A DNA stretch of 64,000 nt, from NCBI GenBank assembly GCA_028712475.1, contig JAQTQB010000001.1, positions 248,001-312,000 of the forward strand, read 5' to 3'. The stretch's first letter is position 1, and the number at the start of each line of letters is the position of its first letter. The position numbers and the translations under genes were made by a program. The notes below the pieces were generated by a model. It searched no databases. It was not told the DNA's origin and saw only the letters and a program-made list of their open reading frames with translations. The DNA is from Verrucomicrobiales bacterium (GTDB lineage: Bacteria; Verrucomicrobiota; Verrucomicrobiia; Limisphaerales; UBA11358). Below, one piece after another: positions 18,174-27,430 of this stretch.

Positions 18174-19733
18174 TCAGCGCGGGAAAGAAGGCTGGAAATG
18201 CGGGCGTGCCAGCGGGGAAGCCGGAGATACCATCACTGCTTTGGCCGGAGCCGGAGCCGCGACCGGGCGTCGGATGCCGCGGTTGATGCTGATGCTCAAG
18301 CCGATGAGGCTGGCAAAATAAAACATGTCCCCATAAAGCCCCCCGAAGACGATGAGAAACAGGAGGACCTTCGCAACGAAGGAGGCCAGCAAAAAGCTGT
18401 TGATGGTTCGCAATTCAAGATCGCCGTAACGGTAGTTGAACAAAAGGGCGCGCAAACTGGCGATCCAGAACCAGAGAACCGCAATCACCCCCCAGATGCC
18501 GAACGGTATGGCAACCGAGAGAGGCCCGCTATGATAATTGCCGGTGATCTCCACAGTTTCAAAATCGGAAGCGTAACGGGTGAAAGCCCGGCTGCTGGCC
18601 ACATCAAGCTCGCCTCGCGTCAGGGCGTAACCCTTGCCCAGCAGCAGGTATTTGGGCACCAGCGGCAGCGCGTCCTTCCATATCTGGAGCCGCCATTCCT
18701 TGGTGGATTCAGCGGCCTGGAAAGCCACCGGATCGAGCTTCAACGGCAGGAACGCCAGCGACCGCTGAAAGGTAAAGGGCAGCTTATGGGCAAAGGGGAT
18801 GATTAAAGTGACCGCAATCACCCCGGCAAAGATAAAGACCGGGAATATTTTAGTCTTATGCAGCCGCTCCAGATAGCATTGGAACACAAAGACGGCACCG
18901 CACAGGATGATGTATGACCGGAACCCGCCGAAAAAAATCAGGACAAAAAACACGCCAAACAAGGGCGGACGCCACAGCCGGCCAGATGTGAAGATGCCCA
19001 GCACACCATAGCGGGCCAGCATGAATAAAACCCCGGACATGCCCATGGTCGCCAAACCGCCAAACCGCGTGGTCTCCGTGATGCCCGTTCCACCGGTTGC
19101 CACGCCAAAGCCGCTCGGCGGAAACAAGGCGAAGATAAAGGAGCTTTGATAGGGCATCAGGGTCGCCAGATCTCCAATGACACTGCTGAAACCGGCCAGA
19201 AAAAACAGGCTAATGTAAAGTTTCGCCCGCTTGGGGGGAATCCGTTGTGCCGTGAGCGCAAAATACCCCAGAATTCCAAGCAGCAGCAGGAAGTAGCTTT
19301 TGCCGCCCGCCGTCTCGTTGCCCAGCGCATGCAGCCCGATGCCGCCCGTCAATTTGGCCGTGAACAGCACCACCGCCATGAAATAGATCAGCGGCAAGGT
19401 GATGGAGGGCGCGGAGAGAAAGCGGGCCTTGTCATTGACAGTCCGGTGCAGCACGGAGATGCCCAGGCTCAAGGCGGTCATCAGCATCCAGACGGGCGGG
19501 CTGCCGGGCAGAAAAAAAATGGTCAGACCCAGGTTCCAGGTGGCCACCAGCAGGAAATGATGCCAGCGGAGCAGCAGGGGCGCGGCCATGATGAGCGCCA
19601 GAATGCCCGCGTAGCTGAAGGTGGAGCGATCCGCCGGCGCGGCCAGCAGATAACCCATCCACACCGCCAGCGGCACGATCACCGCATAGATGATGGCAGT
19701 CCGGATGACGGCGGGCATGTTGCTGTTGTTCAT
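18174..19733 (-). CDS. O-antigen polymerase/ligase-like membrane protein
   Basis: A 519-residue protein with about 11-12 membrane segments and a large extracytoplasmic loop in the last third (about residues 350-410) that contains GNYHSGPLSV, where a histidine is typical of Wzy/WaaL proteins. It probably joins repeat units or transfers the polymer to its acceptor. It sits between glycosyltransferases and together with the flippase at 29256-30797 suggests a Wzx/Wzy-type pathway. Polymerase and ligase cannot be told apart by eye. Confidence 0.8.
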   Translation of the reverse strand: MNNSNMPAVIRTAIIYAVIVPLAVWMGYLLAAPADRSTFSYAGILALIMAAPLLLRWHHFLLVATWNLGLTIFFLPGSPPVWMLMTALSLGISVLHRTVNDKARFLSAPSITLPLIYFMAVVLFTAKLTGGIGLHALGNETAGGKSYFLLLLGILGYFALTAQRIPPKRAKLYISLFFLAGFSSVIGDLATLMPYQSSFIFALFPPSGFGVATGGTGITETTRFGGLATMGMSGVLFMLARYGVLGIFTSGRLWRPPLFGVFFVLIFFGGFRSYIILCGAVFVFQCYLERLHKTKIFPVFIFAGVIAVTLIIPFAHKLPFTFQRSLAFLPLKLDPVAFQAAESTKEWRLQIWKDALPLVPKYLLLGKGYALTRGELDVASSRAFTRYASDFETVEITGNYHSGPLSVAIPFGIWGVIAVLWFWIASLRALLFNYRYGDLELRTINSFLLASFVAKVLLFLIVFGGLYGDMFYFASLIGLSISINRGIRRPVAAPAPAKAVMVSPASPLARPHFQPSFPR

Positions 19734-19805
19734 TTGATGACGACGCCTCCCACTTTAACCCATTCCGCAAATCAGGGGCAACCGGATTGTTTGGCTGAAA
19801 AAATG

Positions 19806-19833
19806 GTTGAGCGTTGAAAGTTGAAGGTTGAGG
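19806..19833 (+). repeat. Single heptamer arm (unit GTTGARN)
   Basis: Four units: GTTGAGC, GTTGAAA, GTTGAAG, GTTGAGG. No inverted partner is evident nearby. The arm at 33960-33987 has nearly the same unit. Confidence 0.6.
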
Positions 19834-19846
19834 GTCGGTTCATCTC

Positions 19847-19968
19847 GTAGGAGACGACGTGAGGAGACTCAATTCGGAAGTCAGAAGTCAGAAGTCGGAA
19901 GTCAGACCTCCGGCCTCCGACATCCGACATCCGGTCTCTGGTCAGAGCCTCGTCACCTCGGCTGCCAC
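19847..19968. repeat. REP-like pair enclosing a heptamer-armed inverted repeat
   Basis: The outer parts are an inverted pair of the 24-bp REP-like element at 19847-19870 (GTAGGAGACGACGTGAGG...) and 19945-19968. Between them is a compact heptamer element. The left arm is CGGAAGT, CAGAAGT, CAGAAGT, CGGAAGT (19875-19902). The right arm is ACCTCCG, GCCTCCG, ACATCCG, ACATCCG (19906-19933), whose reverse complement reads CGGATGT, CGGATGT, CGGAGGC, CGGAGGT. Confidence 0.75.
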
Positions 19969-20023
19969 GGGGTGGGCGGGATTTTTGCCTTGTGCGCCTG
20001 CGCTGTCCCCCTATTTTTGCTGT

Positions 20024-20461
20024 GTGCGCAGCCACCCAAAAAATCCCTGGATCCGAAACGGCTGGTGGGCGGACACGTTGATTTTTTTGACGCAGCACCG
20101 GGTGCCGGTGATCCGGCAATTGTTCGCGCGCTTTTTGGGATGTGAAATCGGTGTGGCACTGCCCAACTCCGTTTTTCTGCCCCATCCGCAAGGCATCGTC
20201 ATTCACAGCCAGACAAGGATTGGCCGGGATGTGGTGATCGGCCATCAGGTCACATTGGGTGGCCGGGACGTTTCGCCCGACGCCCCGAACATTGAAGACG
20301 GCGTCTATATTGGTGCCGGGGCAAAAATTCTCGGCGGCGTAACCGTGGGCCGGGGCGCGACCATCGGTGCCAACGCCGTCGTCACCAAAGATGTGCCGGC
20401 GGGCGCGACGGTCGTGGGCGCCAACCGGATCCTGCCCAGACCCAGCCTCTACGCGCTGTAA
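20024..20461 (+). CDS. Serine O-acetyltransferase-like hexapeptide acyltransferase
   Basis: A left-handed beta-helix acyltransferase of the CysE/WcaB group. Hexapeptide repeats run from [23 protein letters not shown] through [28 protein letters not shown] to a short C-terminus. In polysaccharide loci such enzymes acetylate a sugar. The N-terminus is uncertain: no ATG lies near the conserved part, and the open frame to 19859 runs through repeats. A GTG at 20024 gives 145 residues; starts at 20078 (TTG) or 20102 (GTG) are possible. It may be a truncated gene whose natural 5' end was lost to repeat insertion. It ends 7 bp before the next glycosyltransferase. Confidence 0.7.
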   Translation: MRSHPKNPWIRNGWWADTLIFLTQHRVPVIRQLFARFLGCEIGVALPNSVFLPHPQGIVIHSQTRIGRDVVIGHQVTLGGRDVSPDAPNIEDGVYIGAGAKILGGVTVGRGATIGANAVVTKDVPAGATVVGANRILPRPSLYAL

Positions 20462-20468
20462 ATCACCT

Positions 20469-21482
20469 GTGAAAGTTCTTATCAATTGCCCCGTCCCGTT
20501 CATGCTGGCGCATGGCGGCGCGCAGACCCAAATCGAACAGACGGTGGCGGCGCTGAAACACAACGGCGTGGAGGCGGATTTCGTCCGCTGGTGGGACGGC
20601 GGGCAGCAGGCCGACCTGATCCATTTTTGGGGCCGGATGCCCGCCGACCACATCAAGCTCGCGCAGCAAAAAGGCATCAAGGTGGTCATCGGCGAACTCC
20701 TCACCGCGCAAGGTTCGCGCACGCCCGGCCAGTTGCGCCTGCAAAAATTCATCAGCCGTTCCGTCCAGCGTTTCGCGCCGGGCAGCTTTGCCGCCGCCTT
20801 CAACTGGGATTCCTACCGCCTCGCCGATGCCGTCATCGCCATGACACCGTGGGAAAAACACCTGATGAATTACATGTTCGGCGCGGCGCTGGAAAAAATC
20901 TTCATCGTCCCCAACGGCGTCGAGGAAGTTTTTCTGACCACGCCCAAAACCGGACGCGGCCAATGGCTCGTCTGCACCGCCACCATCACCCCGCGCAAAC
21001 GCGTGCTGGAACTGGCGCAGGCCGCCGTCCACGCGCAAACCCCGCTCTGGATCATCGGCCGGGCCTACGCGGAATCCGATCCCTACGCCCGGCAGTTTTA
21101 CGCGCTGGCCAGGCAGCATCCGCAACTGATCTGCACCGACAGCCCGCCGATGGCCGACCGCGCCGGGCTGGCCAAAATTTATCGCGCGGCGCGCGGCTTC
21201 GTGCTGTTGAGCGCCATGGAGACCCGCAGCCTCGCCGCCGAGGAGGCCGCCGCGTGCGAATGTCCCCTGCTCTTGAGCGACCTGCCGTGGGCGCGTTCGA
21301 CGTTTGAAAGCTCGGCGACCTATTGCACGCTCACAAAGTCCGTTGATGCAACAGCGGCGGCGTTGCGGAAATTTTATGACGCCGCGCCGAACCTGCCGCT
21401 GCCGCCCAAACCGCCGGCGTGGAATGAAATCGGCCGCCAGCTCAAGACGATTTACGAACGCGTGTTGAACGCGGCAGGCTGA
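20469..21482 (+). CDS. Glycosyltransferase, GT4-like
   Basis: A 337-residue GT-B type protein. The best start is GTG at 20469 (VKVLINCPVPFMLAHGGAQTQIEQ), 7 bp after the acyltransferase stop. Other features are the mid-protein IFIVPNGVEEVF and WLVCTATITPRKRV, and a C-terminal AEEAAACECPLLLSDLPWA in place of the usual E-x7-E region. The last 20 or so codons have a decayed second copy at 22645-22721, on the far side of the next gene. Confidence 0.82.
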   Translation: MKVLINCPVPFMLAHGGAQTQIEQTVAALKHNGVEADFVRWWDGGQQADLIHFWGRMPADHIKLAQQKGIKVVIGELLTAQGSRTPGQLRLQKFISRSVQRFAPGSFAAAFNWDSYRLADAVIAMTPWEKHLMNYMFGAALEKIFIVPNGVEEVFLTTPKTGRGQWLVCTATITPRKRVLELAQAAVHAQTPLWIIGRAYAESDPYARQFYALARQHPQLICTDSPPMADRAGLAKIYRAARGFVLLSAMETRSLAAEEAAACECPLLLSDLPWARSTFESSATYCTLTKSVDATAAALRKFYDAAPNLPLPPKPPAWNEIGRQLKTIYERVLNAAG

Positions 21483-21546
21483 CTTTTTTCTTGCGCGCAT
21501 CGTTCAAAGTGCTAACAAGCCGCTGCCGAAAATCAAAAACGTCATC

Positions 21547-22530
21547 ATGTCGAAAATTTCCGTCATCGTTCCGTGTTACAACGAGGAAGACGTGCTGCCA
21601 AAATTGTTCGAGCGGCTCGGCGCCGTCACCGGAACGTGGAACGCCGATTACGAAATCATCTGCGTGGACGACGGCTCGCGCGACCGCACCTGGGAACTGC
21701 TCAAGGCGCAGAACCAAAAAGACCCGCGCTGGCGCTGCCTTTCCTTCGCGCGGAATTTCGGCCACCAGACCGCCGTGAGCGCGGGACTTTTTTACGCGAC
21801 CGGCGACGCGGTGGTGATCATTGACGCGGATCTGCAGGATCCGCCGGAGCAGGTCTTCAAGCTGATTGAGAAGTGGCGCGAAGGGTATCAGGTCGTTTAT
21901 GCCGTCCGCACGAAACGGGATGATGAGATGGTGAAACAAGTTCTGGCGTGGGGATTTTACCGCATCCTGTCCAAAGCGGTGCCGTTCAATGTCCCGGCGG
22001 ATGCGGGGGATTTTTGCCTGCTGGACCGGCGGGTGGTCGAGGTGTTGAACGCGCTGCCGGAACGCAACCGCTATCTGCGCGGGCTGCGCGCCTGGAGCGG
22101 ATTCCGGCAGATTGGAATCGAGTTTGAGCGGCACGCCCGCGCCGCTGGCACGCCGCAATACACCTTCAAAAAATCATTCCGGCTGGCAATGGACGGCGTG
22201 TTTTCGTTTTCCACCGTGCCGTTACGGGTGGCGACTTATCTGGGACTGATCGTTTCGCTGGCGGCGTTTTTGGGTGCGCTGTTCACGCTGTGCCAGAAAA
22301 TTTTTGCGGAACAGTTCGCAAAAATCGGCCTTACGCCCGGCCCGCATGGAATCCCAACGCTCGTGATTTCGACGCTGTTCCTCGGCGGCGTGCAACTGAT
22401 TTGCCTCGGCATCCTGGGCGAATATATCGGACGCATTTATGATGAGGTGAAGGGCCGTCCGCACTGGATCATCCAGGATGCCGCCGGGCTGGACACAAAA
22501 ACGGTGCCCGAACAACACGCCAAATGGTGA
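21547..22530 (+). CDS. Polyprenyl-phosphate glycosyltransferase, GtrB/DPM1 type (GT2)
   Basis: A 327-residue GT2 protein likely to make an undecaprenyl-phosphate-linked sugar for use outside the membrane. The catalytic domain has VIVPCYNEEDVLPKL, CVDDGSRDRT, ARNFGHQTAVSAGL and DADLQDPPE. Two membrane segments follow in the C-terminal third (about residues 229-252 and 268-292), with ILGEYIGRIYDEVKGRP as in the GtrB family. It lies between the 3' end of the previous glycosyltransferase and a decayed copy of that 3' end. Confidence 0.92.
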   Translation: MSKISVIVPCYNEEDVLPKLFERLGAVTGTWNADYEIICVDDGSRDRTWELLKAQNQKDPRWRCLSFARNFGHQTAVSAGLFYATGDAVVIIDADLQDPPEQVFKLIEKWREGYQVVYAVRTKRDDEMVKQVLAWGFYRILSKAVPFNVPADAGDFCLLDRRVVEVLNALPERNRYLRGLRAWSGFRQIGIEFERHARAAGTPQYTFKKSFRLAMDGVFSFSTVPLRVATYLGLIVSLAAFLGALFTLCQKIFAEQFAKIGLTPGPHGIPTLVISTLFLGGVQLICLGILGEYIGRIYDEVKGRPHWIIQDAAGLDTKTVPEQHAKW

Positions 22531-22644
22531 TCGTCCCTTTCCGGCCAAAAAATCCCAACTGGACATTTTTCCGTCAAACTTGAAACGATCAGAAATCGCG
22601 CTCCGGCGGTTTTGCCCGCATTTGTCATCTGGGAAAAGCCGTCG

Positions 22645-22721
22645 CTAAAACCAACTGGCGGGAAATGAAACCGCCCGCCGGCTCAAGACGATTTACGGGC
22701 GCGTGTTGAATGCAAGATAGG
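22645..22721 (+). pseudogene. Remnant copy of a glycosyltransferase 3' end
   Basis: This stretch aligns with the 3' end of the gene at 20469-21482. In the matching frame it encodes NETARRLKTIYGRVLNAR and a stop, against NEIGRQLKTIYERVLNAA and a stop in the intact gene. The core CTCAAGACGATTTACG is identical. Similarity stops upstream of about 22645. It is either the end of a lost tandem paralogue or a terminal duplication left when the intervening gene was inserted. Confidence 0.75.
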
Positions 22722-22760
22722 GTCGTCCGGAGTGCGGACTGTGTCCCGAGGCTCATTTCA

Positions 22761-22822
22761 AAATCAGAAATCGGAAATCGCGAATCGAAAATCAATCAGA
22801 GTCTCGTCACCTCGTCTCCTAC
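22761..22822 (+). repeat. Heptamer run plus REP-like half element
   Basis: Five 7-bp units AAATCAG, AAATCGG, AAATCGC, GAATCGA, AAATCAA (22761-22795) are followed at 22799-22822 by the 24-bp REP-like element in inverse orientation (GAGTCTCGTCACCTCG...). A degenerate mate may precede it at about 22745. The rest of 22531-22860 contains only the remnant noted separately. Confidence 0.65.
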
Positions 22823-22860
22823 GGGAATTTAACCCTCCATCCTCAACAATTCCGAATCCA

Positions 22861-24015
22861 TCAACCCTCTTTCTTCCCCAGCACCTCGCGGTAAATCTCC
22901 AGATGCCGCCGCGCGATGGAAAGGGGATGGTATTTTTCGCGCATTTGGACGGCTGCTTCTGGCAAAGACGGGTGGCCTTGCCGTATCCAACCGGCGATGG
23001 CTCCAGTCAGACCGCTCCAATCCTCCGGGTCAAAAAGTTCCGCGCCAGAAACGTCCCCGGCAATGTCTGTAACGCCGCCGACCCGCGCGCCGAAAAATTT
23101 CAACCCCCTGGCCATGCCCTCGGCAGCGACCAGCCCGAAGGCCTCTTCCGACGGAAAATGAATCAATCCTCCCGCCGCGTCGAACCGGCGGATCAATTCC
23201 GCCGTGGCAAATTCCCCCAGATGCCGAGCGCAGCCGGCGGCCTCCAATGGCTTGATCCGTTCGAGAAAAGCCGCGCCGTAAGGTTCGGACGGGTTCACAT
23301 GACCGATGAATTGAAATTCAAATTTCAACCCCAGCCGGTGAAGGTTTTGCGCCACGTCCAGCAGTTCCAACTGACGCTTGCGTCCGGTGATGACGCCGAC
23401 GTTCAGCAGAACGGCGGGGCGCGCACCGTCCGGCACCGGCGCAAAAAATTCGCGGCGCAGCGGATTGGGCACGCGCCAGGTTTTCCGCGCGCGCGACCGC
23501 ACCTGTGATTCGGTATAGGCTGAATTGCAAAAAACGCCGTCCGTCCGGCCCAGCGCAAAATCTTCCAGCCGCGCCGTGAGCCAGTAATAGCCGCCAAACC
23601 GCGCCCGGAACAACGCCGCCAGCGCGGCCATGTTCCCGTGAATCGTCAGCACGTTGGGGAAACCGGAGAAGACGGCGCACAGGGCGTTGTTGTGTTCCGT
23701 GCCCTGGCCATGGACGATGTCCGGCCGGATCTCGTGGAGCATTTTCCGCGTGGCGCGGATGCAGCCCTGATAGCCCGTGCGGAGCCAGCCGTTCTTTGGC
23801 ACATGGAGGCTGTGATACCAGATGTTGTCCGCAAGTTTTTCCGGCGCACGCACCGGCTCCCGGACGCATGAAAGGACATGAACGTCCACCTCCGGCAGCA
23901 GCGCGAATCCCTGCAGCAAGGCTTCCGGAGCGGTGCCAAACGTGGGTGTGGGATTGGCGTAATCCTTGTCGTGCTCGCGTTTTTCGGCGGTGAGGATGGC
24001 GACGGAGAGGCGCAT
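22861..24015 (-). CDS. Glycosyltransferase, GT4 family
   Basis: A 384-residue GT-B protein. It has an N-terminal acceptor domain (VDVHVLSCVREPVRAPEKL), GQGTEHNNALCAVF in the donor-facing cleft, then ARPAVLLNVGVITGRKRQLELLDV and the region SEEAFGLVAAEGMARGLKFFGARVGGV that corresponds to the E-x7-E motif. It starts directly before the methyltransferase stop (adjacent codons at 24015/24016), so the two are probably co-transcribed on the minus strand. Confidence 0.88.
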   Translation of the reverse strand: MRLSVAILTAEKREHDKDYANPTPTFGTAPEALLQGFALLPEVDVHVLSCVREPVRAPEKLADNIWYHSLHVPKNGWLRTGYQGCIRATRKMLHEIRPDIVHGQGTEHNNALCAVFSGFPNVLTIHGNMAALAALFRARFGGYYWLTARLEDFALGRTDGVFCNSAYTESQVRSRARKTWRVPNPLRREFFAPVPDGARPAVLLNVGVITGRKRQLELLDVAQNLHRLGLKFEFQFIGHVNPSEPYGAAFLERIKPLEAAGCARHLGEFATAELIRRFDAAGGLIHFPSEEAFGLVAAEGMARGLKFFGARVGGVTDIAGDVSGAELFDPEDWSGLTGAIAGWIRQGHPSLPEAAVQMREKYHPLSIARRHLEIYREVLGKKEG

Positions 24016-24978
24016 TTACGAGACGGTGAACTCCACCAGGATGACGTCGGCCCCGACCGGCAGGCGCTGTTTCTGTTTACGGTAATGACGCAGGAACTCC
24101 GGAAAACGACGCACCAAATCTTTCAACAACGCCGCCTTGCCGGCCGGGCCGTGCGGGCCGTATTGCAGCAATCGAAAATTTCGAACCGCCCGCCGGAAGG
24201 GACTGGACGGTGGGGTAAAATATCGCATCTTCGCCCCTGTGATCTCGGCGAGCCGCTGGTAGGCGGCCAGATTCCAGCGCGTCATGTGGTGGGGCGGATG
24301 GTTCAGGATGTCGAACCACTCGGGTTCAAAGGACATCGGCGAATACGGCGTGCTGATGAACAGGCGTCCACCCGGCGCGACGGCGCCCATCAGCGAACGG
24401 ACAAACTCGACCGGCTGATCCACATGCTCCAGGCAATGAAACGAGGTGACGGCCGGAAATTCCCCGGCCTTGAAAAATCCGGCGGCGAGCGCCGTGTCCA
24501 TCGTGCCGCAACAGGCCTGAAATCCCAGCCGCCGGCACTCCACGACCGCCGGTTCGTTCAGGTCGAGCGCGTATTTGTTTTCGCTCGGGATGAAATCCAG
24601 GCCTTGCAGGAAATCTCCCTTTCCGCAGCCAACGTCCAGCAGCTTGAAGTTTTTGCCGGTTCCGGCATCGGCGGCGAGCCGGCGGCGCACCTCGCCATAT
24701 TCCCAGCGGATGCCGGGATAATAGGAGGCAAACCCGCTGACCCATTCGTAAAAGCGGAGGCTGCCCGGCACTGCTGGCCAGGCGAATTGCAGACCGGTTT
24801 CCGCACATTCCCAAAGGGCGTAATCGCATTCAACGGCTTCAGCGGGCGGACGGGCACCGTAATAATCCGCCAGCCGGTCGAGCAGAAAAGTCCGCGGCAG
24901 GTCGCGGATTTTTTTCGGCGGCAACGTGCTCAACGGAGATTTGGAAACAGGCTGGATTTCGCCAATCAGGTTCATCAT
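24016..24978 (-). CDS. SAM-dependent methyltransferase of a glycan locus
   Basis: A 320-residue class I methyltransferase. The SAM-binding motif FKLLDVGCGKGDFLQGL lies near residue 110; FHCLEHVDQP and GGRLFISTPYSP are motifs II and III of the UbiE/Methyltransf_23 type. The N-terminal 100 residues are unlike known domains to my eye. Start at MMNLIGEIQ (24978) is chosen because the longer frame overlaps the upstream glycosyltransferase. It may methylate a sugar or a lipid-linked intermediate. Confidence 0.82.
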   Translation of the reverse strand: MMNLIGEIQPVSKSPLSTLPPKKIRDLPRTFLLDRLADYYGARPPAEAVECDYALWECAETGLQFAWPAVPGSLRFYEWVSGFASYYPGIRWEYGEVRRRLAADAGTGKNFKLLDVGCGKGDFLQGLDFIPSENKYALDLNEPAVVECRRLGFQACCGTMDTALAAGFFKAGEFPAVTSFHCLEHVDQPVEFVRSLMGAVAPGGRLFISTPYSPMSFEPEWFDILNHPPHHMTRWNLAAYQRLAEITGAKMRYFTPPSSPFRRAVRNFRLLQYGPHGPAGKAALLKDLVRRFPEFLRHYRKQKQRLPVGADVILVEFTVS

Positions 24979-25022
24979 TTCAATATCATTTATTTTTTGG
25001 GAAAGCTGCGGGCGATTTCGAT

Positions 25023-26174
25023 TCAGCCGTTCAATCGCCTCGTATATTCCGAGAGCAGCCGGTCGGCATAATCCTGCCAGGTGTTGCGCACCGCGCCTTT
25101 TTTGTGTGCCGCCTCGCCCATGCGCTGGCACAATCCAGGATCGCGCGCCAGGCGCAGCATGGCATCGGCGATATTTTGCGGATCGCGCCCGCGCACGATG
25201 AATCCTTCCACGCCATTTTCGACCACCGTGGTCGCCCCGCCTTCGTGGGTGCCGATGACTGGCAGGCCGGCGGCCAATGCTTCCATTTGGGCGCGGGCAA
25301 TGCCCTCCTCTTGCGAGGGAAACACAAACGCAGTGCAAGTTTGCAAAAGTTTCGCCAGCTCCGGGTGGGAAAGATGTGGAAAATGGGTAAAACTGCCCTC
25401 CCATTTGGGCCGTTCCCGTCTGAAATCAGTTTTGTAGCCACCTGCGCAGATCAGTTCAGCCTCCGGCATTTCCTTTTTTACGATTTCAAATGCCCGGAAT
25501 AGATACTGGTGGCCCTTGCGCAAGCAGATGGTGCCCACCGCGATGAAACGCGGTTTTGGGGGAACAGTTTCACGCGGTTTGAAGATGCTGGTATCCACGC
25601 CCATCGGATTGACCATCACCTTTTCGGCCGGGATGCCATTCCAGATCATTGAATCCCGGCAGAAATTTGATTGGACGATGATCATGTCCGCCCGTTCCAG
25701 TTCCCGGTTCATGCGAGCAAACATCCATTGCGGGATGGGCACTTTCTCACCGGGACACCACAAGTCACATTCCCGCTGCCAGAAACCGAAATAACTCAAT
25801 GGATGGCTGTTCGGGCAGTCCACCACCTTCAGTGCGCCAATCTTTTCCGCAATGTCAAAAGGTTCGCTCGCATAGCCGATGATGGCTTGAACGACATTGG
25901 TTTCCGGCCAGAGTTGTCTTTTAACCCATGCACGCCAGATGGGGAAAAGAGCATAAAAGGCATGCTCCGCCCAAATGCCCGGCGCACAGTGATAAAAAGG
26001 CTTCATGGCCAGATGAAACGGCCAGCAGCGGCGGTATTTTTTCACGCCCGTGCTGTTTTTATTGGCCATCCACAGTGCGGCCAGAGCATTCCGGGCTTCA
26101 AATCCCTTGGCCGTATGCGCCAGCCACCAACCCGGAGAGATCACTAGAACTTTCGATCCATTCATCGTGTTCAT
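25023..26174 (-). CDS. Glycosyltransferase, GT4 family
   Basis: A 383-residue GT4 enzyme with the full signature set: VIVQSNFCRDSMIWNGIPAEKVMVNPMGVD, RFIAVGTICLRKGHQYLFRAF, and FVFPSQEEGIARAQMEALAAGLPVIGTHEGG in the donor site. The ATG overlaps the stop of the upstream gene (26171-27187) by 4 bp. A second ATG three codons in is equally possible. Confidence 0.92.
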   Translation of the reverse strand: MNTMNGSKVLVISPGWWLAHTAKGFEARNALAALWMANKNSTGVKKYRRCWPFHLAMKPFYHCAPGIWAEHAFYALFPIWRAWVKRQLWPETNVVQAIIGYASEPFDIAEKIGALKVVDCPNSHPLSYFGFWQRECDLWCPGEKVPIPQWMFARMNRELERADMIIVQSNFCRDSMIWNGIPAEKVMVNPMGVDTSIFKPRETVPPKPRFIAVGTICLRKGHQYLFRAFEIVKKEMPEAELICAGGYKTDFRRERPKWEGSFTHFPHLSHPELAKLLQTCTAFVFPSQEEGIARAQMEALAAGLPVIGTHEGGATTVVENGVEGFIVRGRDPQNIADAMLRLARDPGLCQRMGEAAHKKGAVRNTWQDYADRLLSEYTRRLNG

Positions 26175-27187
26175 TGTGGCAAACGTGTGTCCTGCAGGTA
26201 AGGCAAAAGGAAGTTGTCTTCAATCACCGGAAAAATGGACTGGCGGATGAGCCGGTCAAACGTCCTTTCCGCCGCCTTCGCGTCCTTTGTCTCTGCGCCC
26301 CGGACCCCATCACGCTGGTCGGACCAGTAATCGGTTTGCAGCCGGGGCTGCATCCGCAACCGCTCGGCCAGAAGATGTTCCTTGCTCATCATGGCCACAT
26401 GATAACAACAGGCGGTGTCGTGCAGAATTGCGCGGCACTCGGCCGGATCGTTCAAAACCCGGTTCAACGCCCCGCAACAGGAAAGACTGTGCGTGGCCCC
26501 GTGATGCCAGGAAGTGAAGGTGGCCATCCGTTTCCGGTCAAAGTAATAGGTTTTGCAGGCGCTGTGAACCAACCCCCGGCCAACCATCTTGGCCAGCGGC
26601 ACCGCCAGCCACCTGCCATACTTAAAGAGGGGCCTTGCCTGGCGTTGATAATACCAGCCTTGCAGCGAAAACTTCAGCTTCTTGGGCGGCCAGACAGATG
26701 AGGGAATGATATCCACAAAATGAAAACCCAAGTTATCCAGGCCGTCCAACATCCGGGGATTTTTGACATACAGAAATTCGTCCGCATCCACCACGAGCGT
26801 CCGGGTGATTTCCGCTGGCAGAAAGGACTCGCCCCACGCATGGACATCCGTGCGCAACCGGTGGAATTCCAAGCCCGGGGTGTATTCCGTCGCCGGATAA
26901 CTGGCCGCCCAGAGGGTGAAATCCCCGTCGGTGAACTCGGAGACCGTCATCTGGCGGCCTGCGGGCGAGGTGCAGATTTTATCGGTGGCGGGCACTGCCA
27001 CGTTTAATTTGGCGGCCAGTATTTGCTTCAGCGACGCGTGGGTATTGCCCGGAGTCATCAACCCGCAAAAAATCAAGGCCCGCTGGAAGCCAAAATACTG
27101 GCGGTAATACGCCATGAACGCGGGCAGCAGCGAAAAATTTTCCTTATGATGCGTGACCACGCACCACTGGCTTCGGTTGGTTAACAT
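26171..27187 (-). CDS. Putative glycosyltransferase, GT2-like (Glyco_tranf_2_4 type)
   Basis: A 338-residue protein. The N-terminal WCVVTHHKENFSLLPAFMAYYRQYFGFQRALIFCG and the later RTLVVDADEFLYVKN, which would be the DxD-type metal site, match the family of GT2-like proteins often annotated only as glycosyltransferases. The C-terminal half is rich in His and Cys (WHHGATHSLSCCGALN). It is coupled to the downstream GT4 gene by a 4-bp overlap. Substrate unknown. Confidence 0.75.
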   Translation of the reverse strand: MLTNRSQWCVVTHHKENFSLLPAFMAYYRQYFGFQRALIFCGLMTPGNTHASLKQILAAKLNVAVPATDKICTSPAGRQMTVSEFTDGDFTLWAASYPATEYTPGLEFHRLRTDVHAWGESFLPAEITRTLVVDADEFLYVKNPRMLDGLDNLGFHFVDIIPSSVWPPKKLKFSLQGWYYQRQARPLFKYGRWLAVPLAKMVGRGLVHSACKTYYFDRKRMATFTSWHHGATHSLSCCGALNRVLNDPAECRAILHDTACCYHVAMMSKEHLLAERLRMQPRLQTDYWSDQRDGVRGAETKDAKAAERTFDRLIRQSIFPVIEDNFLLPYLQDTRLPQ

Positions 27188-27275
27188 TCAAAAAATCTTA
27201 TGTTAAAATCGTCAGCATTGACAATCAGGATTTCCTGAAAGACACGCTTTGAACTGGTAGATTCGTATCGCTGAC

Positions 27276-27295
27276 GCCCGCTTTAAAAAGCGGGC
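27276..27295. terminator. Strong hairpin upstream of the FkbM gene
   Basis: A nearly perfect 9-bp stem GCCCGCTTT/AAAGCGGGC with a 2-base loop. There is no long T-run on either side, so a terminator role is plausible but not shown. Confidence 0.4.
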
Positions 27296-27430
27296 ACGCA
27301 GCCGGACAACCGTTCGTCCAATGATTGCAGTAAGGTTCGAAATCTGACCAAACGCGACTGTTTTCAAAACCGGTGCTAGACAAGCAATAAACTCCAATTT
27401 AAGGTCGCAACCAGTCAAACACCAAAATGT

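Noticed and set aside
19859-20023. N-terminal extension of the acyltransferase gene
   Set aside because: The extra 55 codons are made of heptamer and REP-like repeats, so they are unlikely to be protein.
27276-27295. Attachment site or promoter at the AT-rich island edge
   Set aside because: Only a hairpin is visible; no direct repeat matching the other edge of the island was found.
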